Source: Rhodococcus jostii NBRC 16295 | GTDB taxonomy: Bacteria > Actinomycetota > Actinomycetes > Mycobacteriales > Mycobacteriaceae | Direction of reading: 5' to 3' | Length of the DNA: 44,577 nt | Assembly (NCBI RefSeq): GCF_001894825.1 | Contig: NZ_BCWY01000077.1 | Location: 1 to 44,577, forward strand | Shown here: positions 35,049 to 43,763 of the stretch, in pieces | Layout of the letters: each line of letters begins with the position of its first letter | Numbering within the stretch: position 1 is the first letter of the stretch | Notes under the pieces: model-generated | Told to the model about the DNA's origin: nothing | Seen by the model: only the letters and a program-made list of their open reading frames with translations | The model's database searches: none | Made by a program: the position numbers and the translations under genes

Positions 35049-35121
35049 GCGTAAGAAATCCAGGACAAGCTTTGCGAAGGCTTGTCCACCGACGGTCGTC
35101 GGTGTCGGCAGGCGTAAGAAA
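35049..35121 (+). promoter_or_regulatory. Structured leader: two palindromes between direct repeats
   Basis: GCGTAAGAAA at 35049-35058 and again at 35112-35121 flank two adjoining hairpins: GGACAAGC/GCTTGTCC (35063-35087) and CACCGACG-GT-CGTCGGTG (35087-35104). It lies 45-115 bp before the FUSC-type start. RNA regulation or an operator array are both possible. Confidence 0.5.
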
Positions 35122-35165
35122 ATGTGCTCCTGCCCACGTGTGACCGTCCAGAAAGCTGTACCACT

Positions 35166-36311
35166 GTGCTCCAGCTCATCTCGATACTCGACTTTCTCCG
35201 GAGGGTCGGCTCCACCGCACTGCCGTCCGTGCGCGCGTCATTGCTTCGCTTCGCGGGGTACCTGGTGCCGATTGCGCAGACGGCGGTCACCGCGGGGGCG
35301 GCGTGGTGGGTGTCGGTCGAGGTGGCCGGTCACGAGCAACCGCTGCTGGCCCCGTTGGCGGCGGTGGTGTGCCTGAGCGTCGCGCGGGGTGCCCGCAGCC
35401 GCCGGGCCGGCGAACTGATCGCCGGTGTCACCATCGGAACGATCGTGTCGGACGTCGTCGTGCGGTACATCGGAAACGGTCCGTGGCAGATCTGCCTCGT
35501 GGTGGCGGTGGCCATGTCTCTGGCGGTGCTCCTCGACGGTGGTTCGGTCATCGTCCTGCAGTCGGGTTCGTCGGCGGCACTGGTTGCGGCGATGGCATCC
35601 GCGACCGCCGCTCACCCGTTCGACCGCGTCGTGGACGCGTTGATCGGGGGTGCGCTCAGCCTGGTCGCGCTGTCCGTGCTGCCCACCGACCCCGTGCGCC
35701 GGACGCGCCGCTGCGCCGCCGCCGTGCTGGACAGTGTCGGCGCCGCTCTCCGGCAGTCGTCGAAGGGGCTCGCGGCGGGCGACATCTCTGCACTGGAGGA
35801 CGCTCTCGCACTGGCCCGTTCGACGCAGTCGACCATCGACAGCATGCGCGTCGAGCTCCGCTCCGGATCCGAGGTGGCACGAATCTCGCCGATCCACTGG
35901 CGGGGACGCCGCCGCATCGGCCGGCTGGCATCGATCGCCGACCCGATCGACAACGCCGCACGCAACACCCGGGTCCTCGTGCGGCGGGCGCTCATCGCCA
36001 CGTACGACGGCGAGCGAATCGACCCGCAGTTGGCGGACGCCGTCTCCGAACTCGCGAACATCGCCGACCGCATGCGGCTGATGATTCTCGCGACTCCCGC
36101 GAAGAAACCCAACGAAATCCAGATCGGCGACGAACTCGAACGATTCGCGCGCGCCCTGCCGCAACAGGCCGTCTCGGCGGGCTTCTCCTCGGCAGTCGTC
36201 TCCGCGCAAGTCCGGTCGATCGTCATCGACTTCTTCGAAGTGTGCGGCATCCCGCGCGCCGTGTGCCGGCCCATGCTGCCGCGTCCCGCCCGGTACGCGG
36301 ATGCCGCGTAG
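35166..36311 (+). CDS. FUSC-family (aromatic-acid-exporter-like) membrane protein
   Basis: 381-residue protein with a hydrophobic N-terminal half (about residues 28-170) containing five or six membrane segments (TAVTAGAAWWVSVEVAG, AVVCLSVARGARSRRAGELIAG, VGVTIG-like repeat, LVVAVAMSLAVLLDGG, ALIGGALSLVALSVLP) and a soluble helical C-terminal half. This matches FUSC/AaeB-like transporter modules, which export aromatic or other small molecules. GTG at 35166 starts just before LQLISILDFLRR; the frame opens at 35124 but that part has no family character. Substrate unknown. Confidence 0.8.
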   Translation: MLQLISILDFLRRVGSTALPSVRASLLRFAGYLVPIAQTAVTAGAAWWVSVEVAGHEQPLLAPLAAVVCLSVARGARSRRAGELIAGVTIGTIVSDVVVRYIGNGPWQICLVVAVAMSLAVLLDGGSVIVLQSGSSAALVAAMASATAAHPFDRVVDALIGGALSLVALSVLPTDPVRRTRRCAAAVLDSVGAALRQSSKGLAAGDISALEDALALARSTQSTIDSMRVELRSGSEVARISPIHWRGRRRIGRLASIADPIDNAARNTRVLVRRALIATYDGERIDPQLADAVSELANIADRMRLMILATPAKKPNEIQIGDELERFARALPQQAVSAGFSSAVVSAQVRSIVIDFFEVCGIPRAVCRPMLPRPARYADAA

Positions 36312-36682
36312 AGGCAGCATAAGTCCACCCCTCGGCGAGGTCGGTCGAACCGAGACCGGCGAGGGAAATCAATCGCATCGTCGAGTCCTCTTCTTCGAGT
36401 GACGGAACTGCCCCGCACGACCTTGCCGGCAGAGCGACCGATCGGGTTGGTTCGGCGGCGATGGCCCTACAGCGCCGAACGAGTCGCGTGCGTACAGGTA
36501 GGAATGCGGGTATTTGTACGCGTGTGATGCGCATCTCATTCACGCAGGCTGTCCTGTGTGAGTACCGGTCCAGGGCGATCGCACAGAATCGCGGGCCAGC
36601 GTCGCGCAGCTGACCTTGCTGAACCGGACTCCGCCTCCGCGGCACCTCGACGCACCCCGGCAGCGAAAAGGACTACAAGACA
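36312..36682. other. Promoter region of the carboxylase-like cluster
   Basis: About 370 bp without a gene. CGTACA at 36491-36496 and TGTACG at 36515-36520 form a spaced inverted pair that may belong to the promoter. The related palindrome GTGTACAC occurs at 42214 before the aldehyde dehydrogenase. Otherwise nothing recognisable. Confidence 0.4.
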
Positions 36683-38785
36683 ATGAGTTATTCCCTAGGC
36701 ACAGATACCGGCGGCACGTTCACCGATACGGTCCTGATCGACGATGCGGGCGCGGTCACGATCGGCAAGCGCCCGTCGACGCCCCCCGAGTTCGTGGACG
36801 GGGTGATCGACAGCGTCGGCGACGCCACCGCGAAGGTCGACAAGCAGGGCCGCTTGCTGGCCGACATCGATGCGTTCCTCTACGGCACCACGATCGTCGT
36901 CAATGCCATCGCCACCCGGAAGGCAGGCGAAGCAGGCATTCTCACAACTCAGGGATTCGCACGCACGCTGTCCATCGCCCGAGCCACCAGCCGTACCAAC
37001 GGTTTCTCAGCTGAAGGCCTCCGGCACTACGCCAAACGCCGCAAGCCCGATCTACTCGTGCCCAGTAGTCGCAAGTTCATCGGTGAGGTCCGGGAACGGA
37101 TCGACTGGAAGGGGCACGTTCTGGCCCCGCTGGACGAGAACTCCGTCCGCTCCGAGATTGCCCGGCTGCTCGACCTCGGCATGGAATCGCTGGCGGTATG
37201 TCTGCTGTGGTCATTTCGCAACGACGTCCACGAGCGCCGAATCCGCGACATCGCCCATGAGATGGCGCCCGGCGTGCCGGTGACCTTGTCCAGCGAAATC
37301 GCCCCGAAGCTGGGGGAATACCAGCGGATGACCACCACGGCCTACAACGCCGCGATGGCGCCGGTGGCGACCGCGCACTTGACGGACCTGAACGATCGCC
37401 TCGTGGACTCGGGACTCGAGGATGGTCAGTTGCTGGTGATGCAGGGCAACGGCGGCCTCGACCGAGCTGCGCAAGCCACGAACCGGCCGGTGAACCTGAT
37501 CGGATCGGGACCCGCAGGAGGAGTACTCGGAGCGAAGATCCTGTCCGCGGCGATGGGTCTCCCCAACGTCATCTGCACGGATGTGGGCGGGACGACGTTC
37601 GACCTCGGCCTGCTCGTGGACCACACGCCCGTGTTGACCCCCACCGCCGTCGTCCACCAGCACGAGCTGTATCTGCCTGTGGTCGATGTGGTTTCGATCG
37701 GTGCAGGCGGTGGCAGCATCGCCCGGGTCGACCCGGTGACCGGCCTGCTCAGCGTCGGACCCGACAGCGCGGGCGCGCGGCCGGGCCCGGTCTGTTACGG
37801 CAACGGCGGCACCGAACCGACTGTCACCGACGCCGACGCGGTCCTCGGGTTCATCGACCCCGACTACTTCCTCGGAGGCAGCATCCGGCTGGATGTCGAG
37901 GCTGCACGGCTGGCGATCAAGGAGAACATCGCCGATCCGCTGGGAATGGGTGCCGAGGAGGCCGCCGCTGCGATCGTCGAGATCGCCGACAATCACATGG
38001 CCGATCTCGTTCGGCAGATGACCGTGGAGCGCGGACATGATCCGCGCGAGTTCAGCGTTTTCCTCTACGGCGGTGGCGGGCCATTGCACGGCACCTCGTA
38101 CGCAGCGAAGCTCGGCGCACGGTCGATGGTGGTGCCCGGCGGCGAACTTGCCTCGGTCTTCTCCGCCTGGGGGATCGCCAACGCCGACATTCACCACACC
38201 CATGAGCAGTCCAGCCCGCAACGGGCACCCTTCGATCCTGTCGTCACGGCCGCGGTGTTCGCCGAACTCGAACAGCAGGCCGACGACCAACTTTCGCTGG
38301 ATGGGGTGGCCGAGGCCGACCGCGTGTTCGAGCGTTTCGGTGAGCTGCGCTATGTGATGCAGACCAATGAGGTGGTGGTGCCGATCCCGCCGGGTCCGAT
38401 CAGCGACGTAACCGTCGCGCAGATCGTCGACGAGTTCGAAGCGAGGTACGAGCAGCTGTTCGGCAAGGGAAGCGGGTTCAGCGCCGCGGGGATCGAGTGG
38501 ATCAACTTCCGCGTGCAGGCCTACGGCCGGCGACGCAAAGCAGCCCTGCACAAGCAGACAGTTCACGAGGACCATCGTCCGGAACCGGCCGGGGCAAGAC
38601 CGATCTACTGGTACGAGGAGCAGGGAACCGTCACCACCCCGATCTATCGCGCCGACGGGCTACGCGCCGGTTCGCAGATCGAGGGCCCCGCCGTCGTCGA
38701 ACTACCCACCACCACATGCGCTGTCCATCCGCACCAACGGCTCGTCGTCGACGAGTACGGCAACTACCTCATCTCCAATTCCTGA
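36683..38785 (+). CDS. HyuA-like hydantoinase/carboxylase ATP-binding subunit
   Basis: 700-residue member of the hydantoinase A/5-oxoprolinase/acetone carboxylase beta family. N-terminal ASKHA-type phosphate-binding GTDTGGTFTDTVLIDD; second nucleotide loop DVGGTTFDLGLL; GSGPAGGVLGA and GAGGGSIARVDPVTGLLSVGP are family hallmarks. These subunits phosphorylate the substrate (carbonyl or amide) with ATP. ATG at 36683 with AAAGGA upstream. Followed 16 bp later by the HyuB-like partner. Because that partner carries an acetone-carboxylase-gamma-like domain, a ketone carboxylase is favoured over a hydantoinase; the substrate is unproven. Confidence 0.9.
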   Translation: MSYSLGTDTGGTFTDTVLIDDAGAVTIGKRPSTPPEFVDGVIDSVGDATAKVDKQGRLLADIDAFLYGTTIVVNAIATRKAGEAGILTTQGFARTLSIARATSRTNGFSAEGLRHYAKRRKPDLLVPSSRKFIGEVRERIDWKGHVLAPLDENSVRSEIARLLDLGMESLAVCLLWSFRNDVHERRIRDIAHEMAPGVPVTLSSEIAPKLGEYQRMTTTAYNAAMAPVATAHLTDLNDRLVDSGLEDGQLLVMQGNGGLDRAAQATNRPVNLIGSGPAGGVLGAKILSAAMGLPNVICTDVGGTTFDLGLLVDHTPVLTPTAVVHQHELYLPVVDVVSIGAGGGSIARVDPVTGLLSVGPDSAGARPGPVCYGNGGTEPTVTDADAVLGFIDPDYFLGGSIRLDVEAARLAIKENIADPLGMGAEEAAAAIVEIADNHMADLVRQMTVERGHDPREFSVFLYGGGGPLHGTSYAAKLGARSMVVPGGELASVFSAWGIANADIHHTHEQSSPQRAPFDPVVTAAVFAELEQQADDQLSLDGVAEADRVFERFGELRYVMQTNEVVVPIPPGPISDVTVAQIVDEFEARYEQLFGKGSGFSAAGIEWINFRVQAYGRRRKAALHKQTVHEDHRPEPAGARPIYWYEEQGTVTTPIYRADGLRAGSQIEGPAVVELPTTTCAVHPHQRLVVDEYGNYLISNS

Positions 38786-38801
38786 GCGACGAGGAAAACC
38801 C

Positions 38802-41075
38802 ATGACCACGACCATCCCCGGCGCGGACAAATTCCAGTCCACCGCCAAACTCGCCACCGACCTCACGATCGACGCCAGCCTGCGCTTGTACACCCCGTCG
38901 GACGACACCCCGGTCGACCCGGTCACCTACGCGGTGATCTCGCACAAGCTCACACAGATCAACGACGAGGCCGCGACAACTATACGCAAGGTTTCCGGAT
39001 CGCCTGTCGCCAACGAAGCCGCCGACTTCAATACCGTCTTGGGTGACCCCCGCGGAGACCTGTTCGCCCTGGGCTCCTACATCAGCATGCACGGCACCGT
39101 GGTGCAGCGGCTGATCCAATGGACCCTGGAACACCGCAGTAAGAATCCCGGCATCCGGGAGGGCGACGCGTTTCTCGTCAACGATCCGTGGGTAGGCGCA
39201 GCACATCAGAGTGACACCGCCATCCTTCGCCCGATCTTCGTCGACGGGAAACTGTTCGCCTGGGTCGGCGCGACGCTGCACTTCCTCGACCTCGGTGGGC
39301 GCTACCCGTCCAGCCTGATCCCGGACGCAGAGGATGTGTTCAGCGAGAGCCTCCCGATCCCGCCGGTGAAGATCGTCGAGAACGGCGAAATCCGGGAAGA
39401 CATCGAAGATATGTTCCTGCGACGGAGCCGGCTGCCGTTGTCGGCCGCGCTCGACCTGCGATCACTATTGGCGGCGACCACCGTTGCCGAACAACGGATC
39501 CACGACGTCGTCGCCGCCTACGGAGGCGACACGGTAGCGCTTGTGATCCAGCAGATTCTCGACTCCACCGAGGCGCGATTCAGGCACCGTCTCCAGGAGT
39601 TACCGAACGGGACGTGGCGGCATATGGTGCTGTGGGACAGTGCCGGCGTCGGTGACCGGTCGGTCTACCAAATCCCGGTCACCATGCACAAGCAAGACGA
39701 TAGTCTGGTCTTCGACTTGCGCGAGGTCGCCGAGCAGAGTGGTGCGGTCAACAGCACCCGCACTCTCACCGAGGCGTGCATCATGAGCGCGGTCCTGCCG
39801 CTGCTGTGTCCCGACCTGCCGTGGGCGCCCGGCGCGATCCTGCGCGCCGTCGAGTTCCGGTTCACGCAAGGAACCATCCTCGCCGCGGAGTTCCCGGCAT
39901 CAGTGGGCGGTGGTACCACGCAAGCTGCCTGGAGCGCCGTCAATGCGGCCACGGCATTGATCTCCAAGATGCTGGCGGCCTGCCCGCAGTACAAAGCGAA
40001 TCTCCTCGCCGTCTCCACGCCGGCATGGATCTTTCAGCTGATCGGCGGTTTGAACAAGGACGGCAGCCCGACGCTCGCACTGTCGCTCGACCAGGCGGCG
40101 GGCGGTATCGGAGCGCGTGCCTGGGCCGATGGCGACGACGTCGCGGGAATGATGCTCAGCCCTTCGTGCGAGATCGCGAACGTGGAAACACAGGAGTGGC
40201 ACGAGCCGCTGCTGTGGCTGTATCGCGACGAGTTGCCCGACAGTGGCGGGCCGGGCCGATTCCGCGGCGGCAACGGCGGCCGTTCCGCGATCATGGCGTA
40301 CGACACCGCCGCACCGCTGTTCAACATGTGCTACACATCCGGCGTCGCCGTACCCTCAGGCGCAGGCCTGTGTGGTGGCTGGCCATCCAAGACGGGGTAC
40401 TACAAACTCGCGCGCGACACCGACATCTGGCAGCGGTACGCGTCGTCCGACATCCCTCGCAGCGAGCACGACATCAGCGATGACCTCGAATGGCCACCGT
40501 CGCAGGGCGGAATGCTGCACATCGGACTCGACGACGTGCTCGCGATCGGATGGTTCGGCGGCGGCGGCTTCGGCGACCCCCTCGAACGAGACCTCGGTGC
40601 GGTGGACAGCGACCTGCAGGAGGGCGCGATCACCGAGCAGCACGCACGGGATGTGTACGGCGCCGTCCTCACCGGCGGCGTCGTGGATGTCGACGCGACC
40701 GAGGCGCGGCGTGCCGAATTGCGCGGTGCAAGGCTCGGATTCGGGCCGAAGCCTGCCCCCGCCCCACCACGGCTGCAGGCCGGACACCGCTGGCTGGACG
40801 AGAACATCGCCCTCGACCCGGTCGGCGCCAGCGACTGCGCCCGGTGTGGACACCACCTCGGCGGCCCCGAGGAAAATTACAAGTTGGGATGTCATGCCGT
40901 CGAGACGCCCCTGGGCGACACCGACCGGGTCTGGATTTCTCCCTCGAATTACATCGACGCCACCGACATCGTGTTCCGCCAGTACGTCTGCCCTGGCTGT
41001 GCAACTTTGCTGGAGACCGAACTCACTCTCGCCGGCGCTGCGCCGATCCACGACAAGGAGTTGGCACCATGCTGA
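38802..41075 (+). CDS. HyuB-like catalytic subunit fused to an acetone-carboxylase-gamma-like zinc domain
   Basis: 757 residues in two parts. Residues about 35-620 are an HyuB/acetone carboxylase alpha-type domain with NDPWVGAAHQSD: H135, D138 and H160 (in LHFLDLGG) match the positions I recall as metal ligands in acetone carboxylase. The last about 90 residues carry CARCGHHLGGPEENYKLG and RQYVCPGCATLLE, resembling AcxC (gamma), which is normally a separate protein of about 165 residues. ATG at 38802 preceded by GAGGAAAA. The stop lies inside the next gene (ATGCTGA, 7-bp overlap), showing coupling. Such enzymes carboxylate acetone or aryl ketones with bicarbonate and ATP. Confidence 0.88.
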   Translation: MTTTIPGADKFQSTAKLATDLTIDASLRLYTPSDDTPVDPVTYAVISHKLTQINDEAATTIRKVSGSPVANEAADFNTVLGDPRGDLFALGSYISMHGTVVQRLIQWTLEHRSKNPGIREGDAFLVNDPWVGAAHQSDTAILRPIFVDGKLFAWVGATLHFLDLGGRYPSSLIPDAEDVFSESLPIPPVKIVENGEIREDIEDMFLRRSRLPLSAALDLRSLLAATTVAEQRIHDVVAAYGGDTVALVIQQILDSTEARFRHRLQELPNGTWRHMVLWDSAGVGDRSVYQIPVTMHKQDDSLVFDLREVAEQSGAVNSTRTLTEACIMSAVLPLLCPDLPWAPGAILRAVEFRFTQGTILAAEFPASVGGGTTQAAWSAVNAATALISKMLAACPQYKANLLAVSTPAWIFQLIGGLNKDGSPTLALSLDQAAGGIGARAWADGDDVAGMMLSPSCEIANVETQEWHEPLLWLYRDELPDSGGPGRFRGGNGGRSAIMAYDTAAPLFNMCYTSGVAVPSGAGLCGGWPSKTGYYKLARDTDIWQRYASSDIPRSEHDISDDLEWPPSQGGMLHIGLDDVLAIGWFGGGGFGDPLERDLGAVDSDLQEGAITEQHARDVYGAVLTGGVVDVDATEARRAELRGARLGFGPKPAPAPPRLQAGHRWLDENIALDPVGASDCARCGHHLGGPEENYKLGCHAVETPLGDTDRVWISPSNYIDATDIVFRQYVCPGCATLLETELTLAGAAPIHDKELAPC

Positions 41076-42190
41076 CGCGGGGTGCGGTACTGCGGGAGGT
41101 TCCGGGCAACTACGAGGTGGTCGAGCTGGAGCTGGACGATCCCCGACCGGGAGAGATCCAGGTGAAGATGGTGGCGAGCGGTTTGTGTCACTCCGACGAC
41201 CACTTCGCAACCGGCGATCAGCAGGCCCCGATCCTGCCTTTCGCGGGTGGGCACGAGGGTGCCGGCATCGTGGCAGCCGTCGGTCCCCAGACCACAGGGT
41301 TCGCAGAGGGCGACCACGTCGTCTTCTCCTTCTTGCCGGTCTGCGGCCGATGCTGGTTCTGTTCGCACGACATGCAGAACCTGTGCGATCTCGGAGCATC
41401 CATCGGCACGGGCGCCCGTTTCGACGACTCGACGTCGTTCCGGCTTTCCCTGGACGGCCGGCCGGTCGGGCAGATGGCGGGCCTGTCGACCTTCTGCGAG
41501 TACACGACCGTGGCGACGAAGTCCGCGATCAAGATCGATCCGTCGATCCCACTGGAGGTCGCGTGTCTCACCGGTTGCAGCGTCGGTACGGGTTGGGGTG
41601 CGGCGGTGAACTCGGCTCAGGTGCGGCCCGGGCAGATCGTCATTGTGATGGGCGTCGGCGGAATAGGGATCAACGCGGTGCAGGGCGCCGCTCACGCCGG
41701 AGCCGACGTGGTGATTGCCGTCGATCCGGTCCAGTTCAAGCGCGAGTCGGCGCTGAAACTGGGTGCCACCCATGCTGTGTCGGACATCGGGGAAGCCACC
41801 GAGCTCGCACGCTCGATGTCGAACGGACAGGGCGCCGACGCGTCGATCGTCACCGTCGGTGTGGTCACGGGCAAGCACGTAGGTGAAGGCCTGGCGGCCA
41901 TCCGCAAGGGTGGGACCTGCGTCCTGACCGGTCTGGGGGACACCTTCGTGCGCGACGGAGACATCAACCTCCACGAGCTCACGCTGTACCAGAAGCGTAT
42001 GCAAGGTTCCCTTTTCGGCGCCAGCGCACCCATCGCTGACATTCCGGCGCAGCTGGAGATGTACCGCAGGGGGACGCTTGCGCTGGACGAGTTGATCACC
42101 ACCCGTTACACCCTGGACGACATCGCGAGGGGCTACGACGACCTGCGGGCCGGCCATAACCTTCGCGGTGTGATCATCCACGCCCCCTGA
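41069..42190 (+). CDS. NDMA-dependent (mycofactocin-associated) alcohol dehydrogenase
   Basis: 373-residue zinc alcohol dehydrogenase of the Rxyl_3153/NDMA-dependent family, whose nicotinamide cofactor is tightly bound and recycled via mycofactocin. Catalytic zinc motif GLCHSDDHFATGD, GGHEGAGIV, structural zinc cysteines CGRCWFCSHDMQNLC, family-typical LCDLGASIGTG, Rossmann GVGGIGINAVQGA and the characteristic MQGSLFGASAPIADIP. ATG at 41069 overlaps the end of the carboxylase subunit gene; the longer open frame upstream is a shadow of that gene. Likely oxidises the alcohol precursor of the carboxylase substrate. Mycofactocin genes are not in the window. Confidence 0.92.
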   Translation: MLTRGAVLREVPGNYEVVELELDDPRPGEIQVKMVASGLCHSDDHFATGDQQAPILPFAGGHEGAGIVAAVGPQTTGFAEGDHVVFSFLPVCGRCWFCSHDMQNLCDLGASIGTGARFDDSTSFRLSLDGRPVGQMAGLSTFCEYTTVATKSAIKIDPSIPLEVACLTGCSVGTGWGAAVNSAQVRPGQIVIVMGVGGIGINAVQGAAHAGADVVIAVDPVQFKRESALKLGATHAVSDIGEATELARSMSNGQGADASIVTVGVVTGKHVGEGLAAIRKGGTCVLTGLGDTFVRDGDINLHELTLYQKRMQGSLFGASAPIADIPAQLEMYRRGTLALDELITTRYTLDDIARGYDDLRAGHNLRGVIIHAP

Positions 42191-42213
42191 TCACAAGCGA
42201 AGTTGCGCGTCAG

Positions 42214-42221
42214 GTGTACAC
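42214..42221. promoter_or_regulatory. GTGTACAC palindrome, candidate GntR-type operator half
   Basis: Short perfect palindrome between the ADH and ALDH genes; GT..AC cores are usual for FCD-GntR sites. Too short to be confident. Confidence 0.25.
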
Positions 42222-42230
42222 AACCGGGAA

Positions 42231-42262
42231 GCCGGCGATCGTCATCATTGACGATCGCCGGC
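42231..42262 (+). terminator. 14-bp hairpin between ADH and ALDH genes
   Basis: GCCGGCGATCGTCA (42231-42244) and TGACGATCGCCGGC (42249-42262), perfect, with a TCAT loop. No T run. Probably terminates or attenuates the upstream operon so the ALDH can be separately expressed; an mRNA-stabilising role is the alternative. Confidence 0.7.
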
Positions 42263-42323
42263 GAACCGTGAGAAGAATTGCAGACGCTCCGCGCGGGCGC
42301 TCGACATGAAGGAGACGAGCATC

Positions 42324-43754
42324 ATGACCACCGCTCAGGACTGCCATTTCATCGGCGGCGAATTACGACCGTCGAAATCATCCGGCCGGATCGCTGTCGT
42401 CAACCCGGCAACGGAGGAGGAGTTCGCCTCAATCGCCAATGGGAGCGGCGAAGACATCGACGGTGCCGTCGACGCTGCCGTCGAGGCGGCAACCGACTGG
42501 GCGCGCATCGCCCCGGCTGATCGGGCGAACCACCTGCGTCGACTGGCAGATGCGTTCGAGAACCGGATCGAGGAAATCTCGACGGTGGTGACCCGGCAGA
42601 ACGGCACACCCATCAGCGTGTCGCGGGCGATGCAAAGCCAGGTTCCGGTCTACTACCGGTACTTCGCCTCGCTGGCCGACGAGTTGGTGGTGGAGGAGCG
42701 CTTGCAGACATCCTTCGGGGATGCATTGGTACAAAAAGAGCCGGTCGGCGTTGTCGGTGCGATAACGCCGTGGAACGGCCCCCAACCACTCCTTGCCTGG
42801 AAGGTCGGTCCCGCGCTTGCCGCCGGCTGCACGGCGGTGGTGAAACCCTCGCCGGAGACCTCTCTCGATGCGTTCCTCTTCGCCGAGTTACTCTCGGACG
42901 CAGGAATTCCCGACGGAGTCGTGAACGTTGTCACCGGTGGGCGGGAGACCGGTGCGGCGCTCGTCGGTCATCCACGTGTCCGCAAGATCGCCTTCACCGG
43001 ATCGACCGCCGCGGGAAAGGCAATCGCGGCGGCGTGCGCCGCCGACCTGAAACGCGTGACGCTCGAACTGGGCGGGAAGTCGGCCGCGATCCTGCTGGAC
43101 GACGTGAACCTCGATGCGTTCACCCCGTTCGTCGCGTCGGCGTGCGCACCGAACACGGGTCAGACATGCCGTGCGCTCACCCGGGTACTGGCTCCTCGTT
43201 CGCGATACGACGAAGTCGTCGACATGGTGGGCTCCACGCTGAGCCGAATCCCGCTCGGCGACCCGACCGACCCCAGTGTGTCCTTCGGGCCGCTGGTCAG
43301 CGAACGGCAGCGGCAGATCGTCGAATCCTATATCTCACTCGGCCGGCAGGAAGGCGCCAAAGTAGTGGTCGGCGGCGGCCGGCCGGCCGGGTTCCCCCGC
43401 GGTTTCTACGTCGAGCCGACCGTGTTCAGGAACGTAACGAACGACATGCGCATCGCCCGCGAGGAGGTGTTCGGCCCAGTGATCGTGGTGATCCCCTACG
43501 ACGGCGAGGATGACGCCATCGATATCGCCAACGACTCGGAGTTCGGGCTCGGCGGAGGCGTGTTCTCCCCCGACACGCAGCATGCGACCGATGTCGCGCG
43601 GCGGATCGTCACCGGGACCGTCGGGGTCAACACGGCCTCGTTCCCGGTGGAGGCACCGTTCGGTGGGGTGAAGCAAAGCGGTGTGGGCCGCGAGCTCGGG
43701 CCGGGGAGCCTCGATGCCTATCTCGAGCTGAAGACGATTTTTCGAAGCGCCTGA
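42324..43754 (+). CDS. Aldehyde dehydrogenase (NAD-dependent family)
   Basis: 476-residue ALDH. Catalytic Cys in NTGQTCRA, general-base Glu in LELGGKS, cofactor motif FTGSTAAGKAI, and PWNGPQPLLAWKVGPALAAG and EEVFGPVIVVIPY family segments; C-terminal PFGGVKQSGVGRELG. ATG at 42324 preceded by AAGGAG at nine bases; the frame opens at 42306 but that ATG overlaps the ribosome site. Follows the ADH after a 133-bp gap with a hairpin. It would oxidise an aldehyde, e.g. from a primary alcohol acted on by the ADH. Confidence 0.95.
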   Translation: MTTAQDCHFIGGELRPSKSSGRIAVVNPATEEEFASIANGSGEDIDGAVDAAVEAATDWARIAPADRANHLRRLADAFENRIEEISTVVTRQNGTPISVSRAMQSQVPVYYRYFASLADELVVEERLQTSFGDALVQKEPVGVVGAITPWNGPQPLLAWKVGPALAAGCTAVVKPSPETSLDAFLFAELLSDAGIPDGVVNVVTGGRETGAALVGHPRVRKIAFTGSTAAGKAIAAACAADLKRVTLELGGKSAAILLDDVNLDAFTPFVASACAPNTGQTCRALTRVLAPRSRYDEVVDMVGSTLSRIPLGDPTDPSVSFGPLVSERQRQIVESYISLGRQEGAKVVVGGGRPAGFPRGFYVEPTVFRNVTNDMRIAREEVFGPVIVVIPYDGEDDAIDIANDSEFGLGGGVFSPDTQHATDVARRIVTGTVGVNTASFPVEAPFGGVKQSGVGRELGPGSLDAYLELKTIFRSA

Positions 43755-43763
43755 GACAGCCGC

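Larger units (their letters stand above)
34854..35165. other. Divergent promoter region sulfatase / FUSC gene, rich in palindromes
   Basis: About 310 bp without a supported gene. It holds an inverted repeat CCCCA-N5-TGGGG at 34887-34901 close to the sulfatase start, CCGAGG-AGG-CCTCGG at 34995-35009, and the paired palindromes at 35063-35104 flanked by direct repeats. Confidence 0.6.

Noticed and set aside
40243..41886. Overlapping plus-strand frame of about 547 codons
   Set aside because: Shadow of the HyuB-like and ADH genes, with Arg/Ser/Thr-rich low-information sequence.
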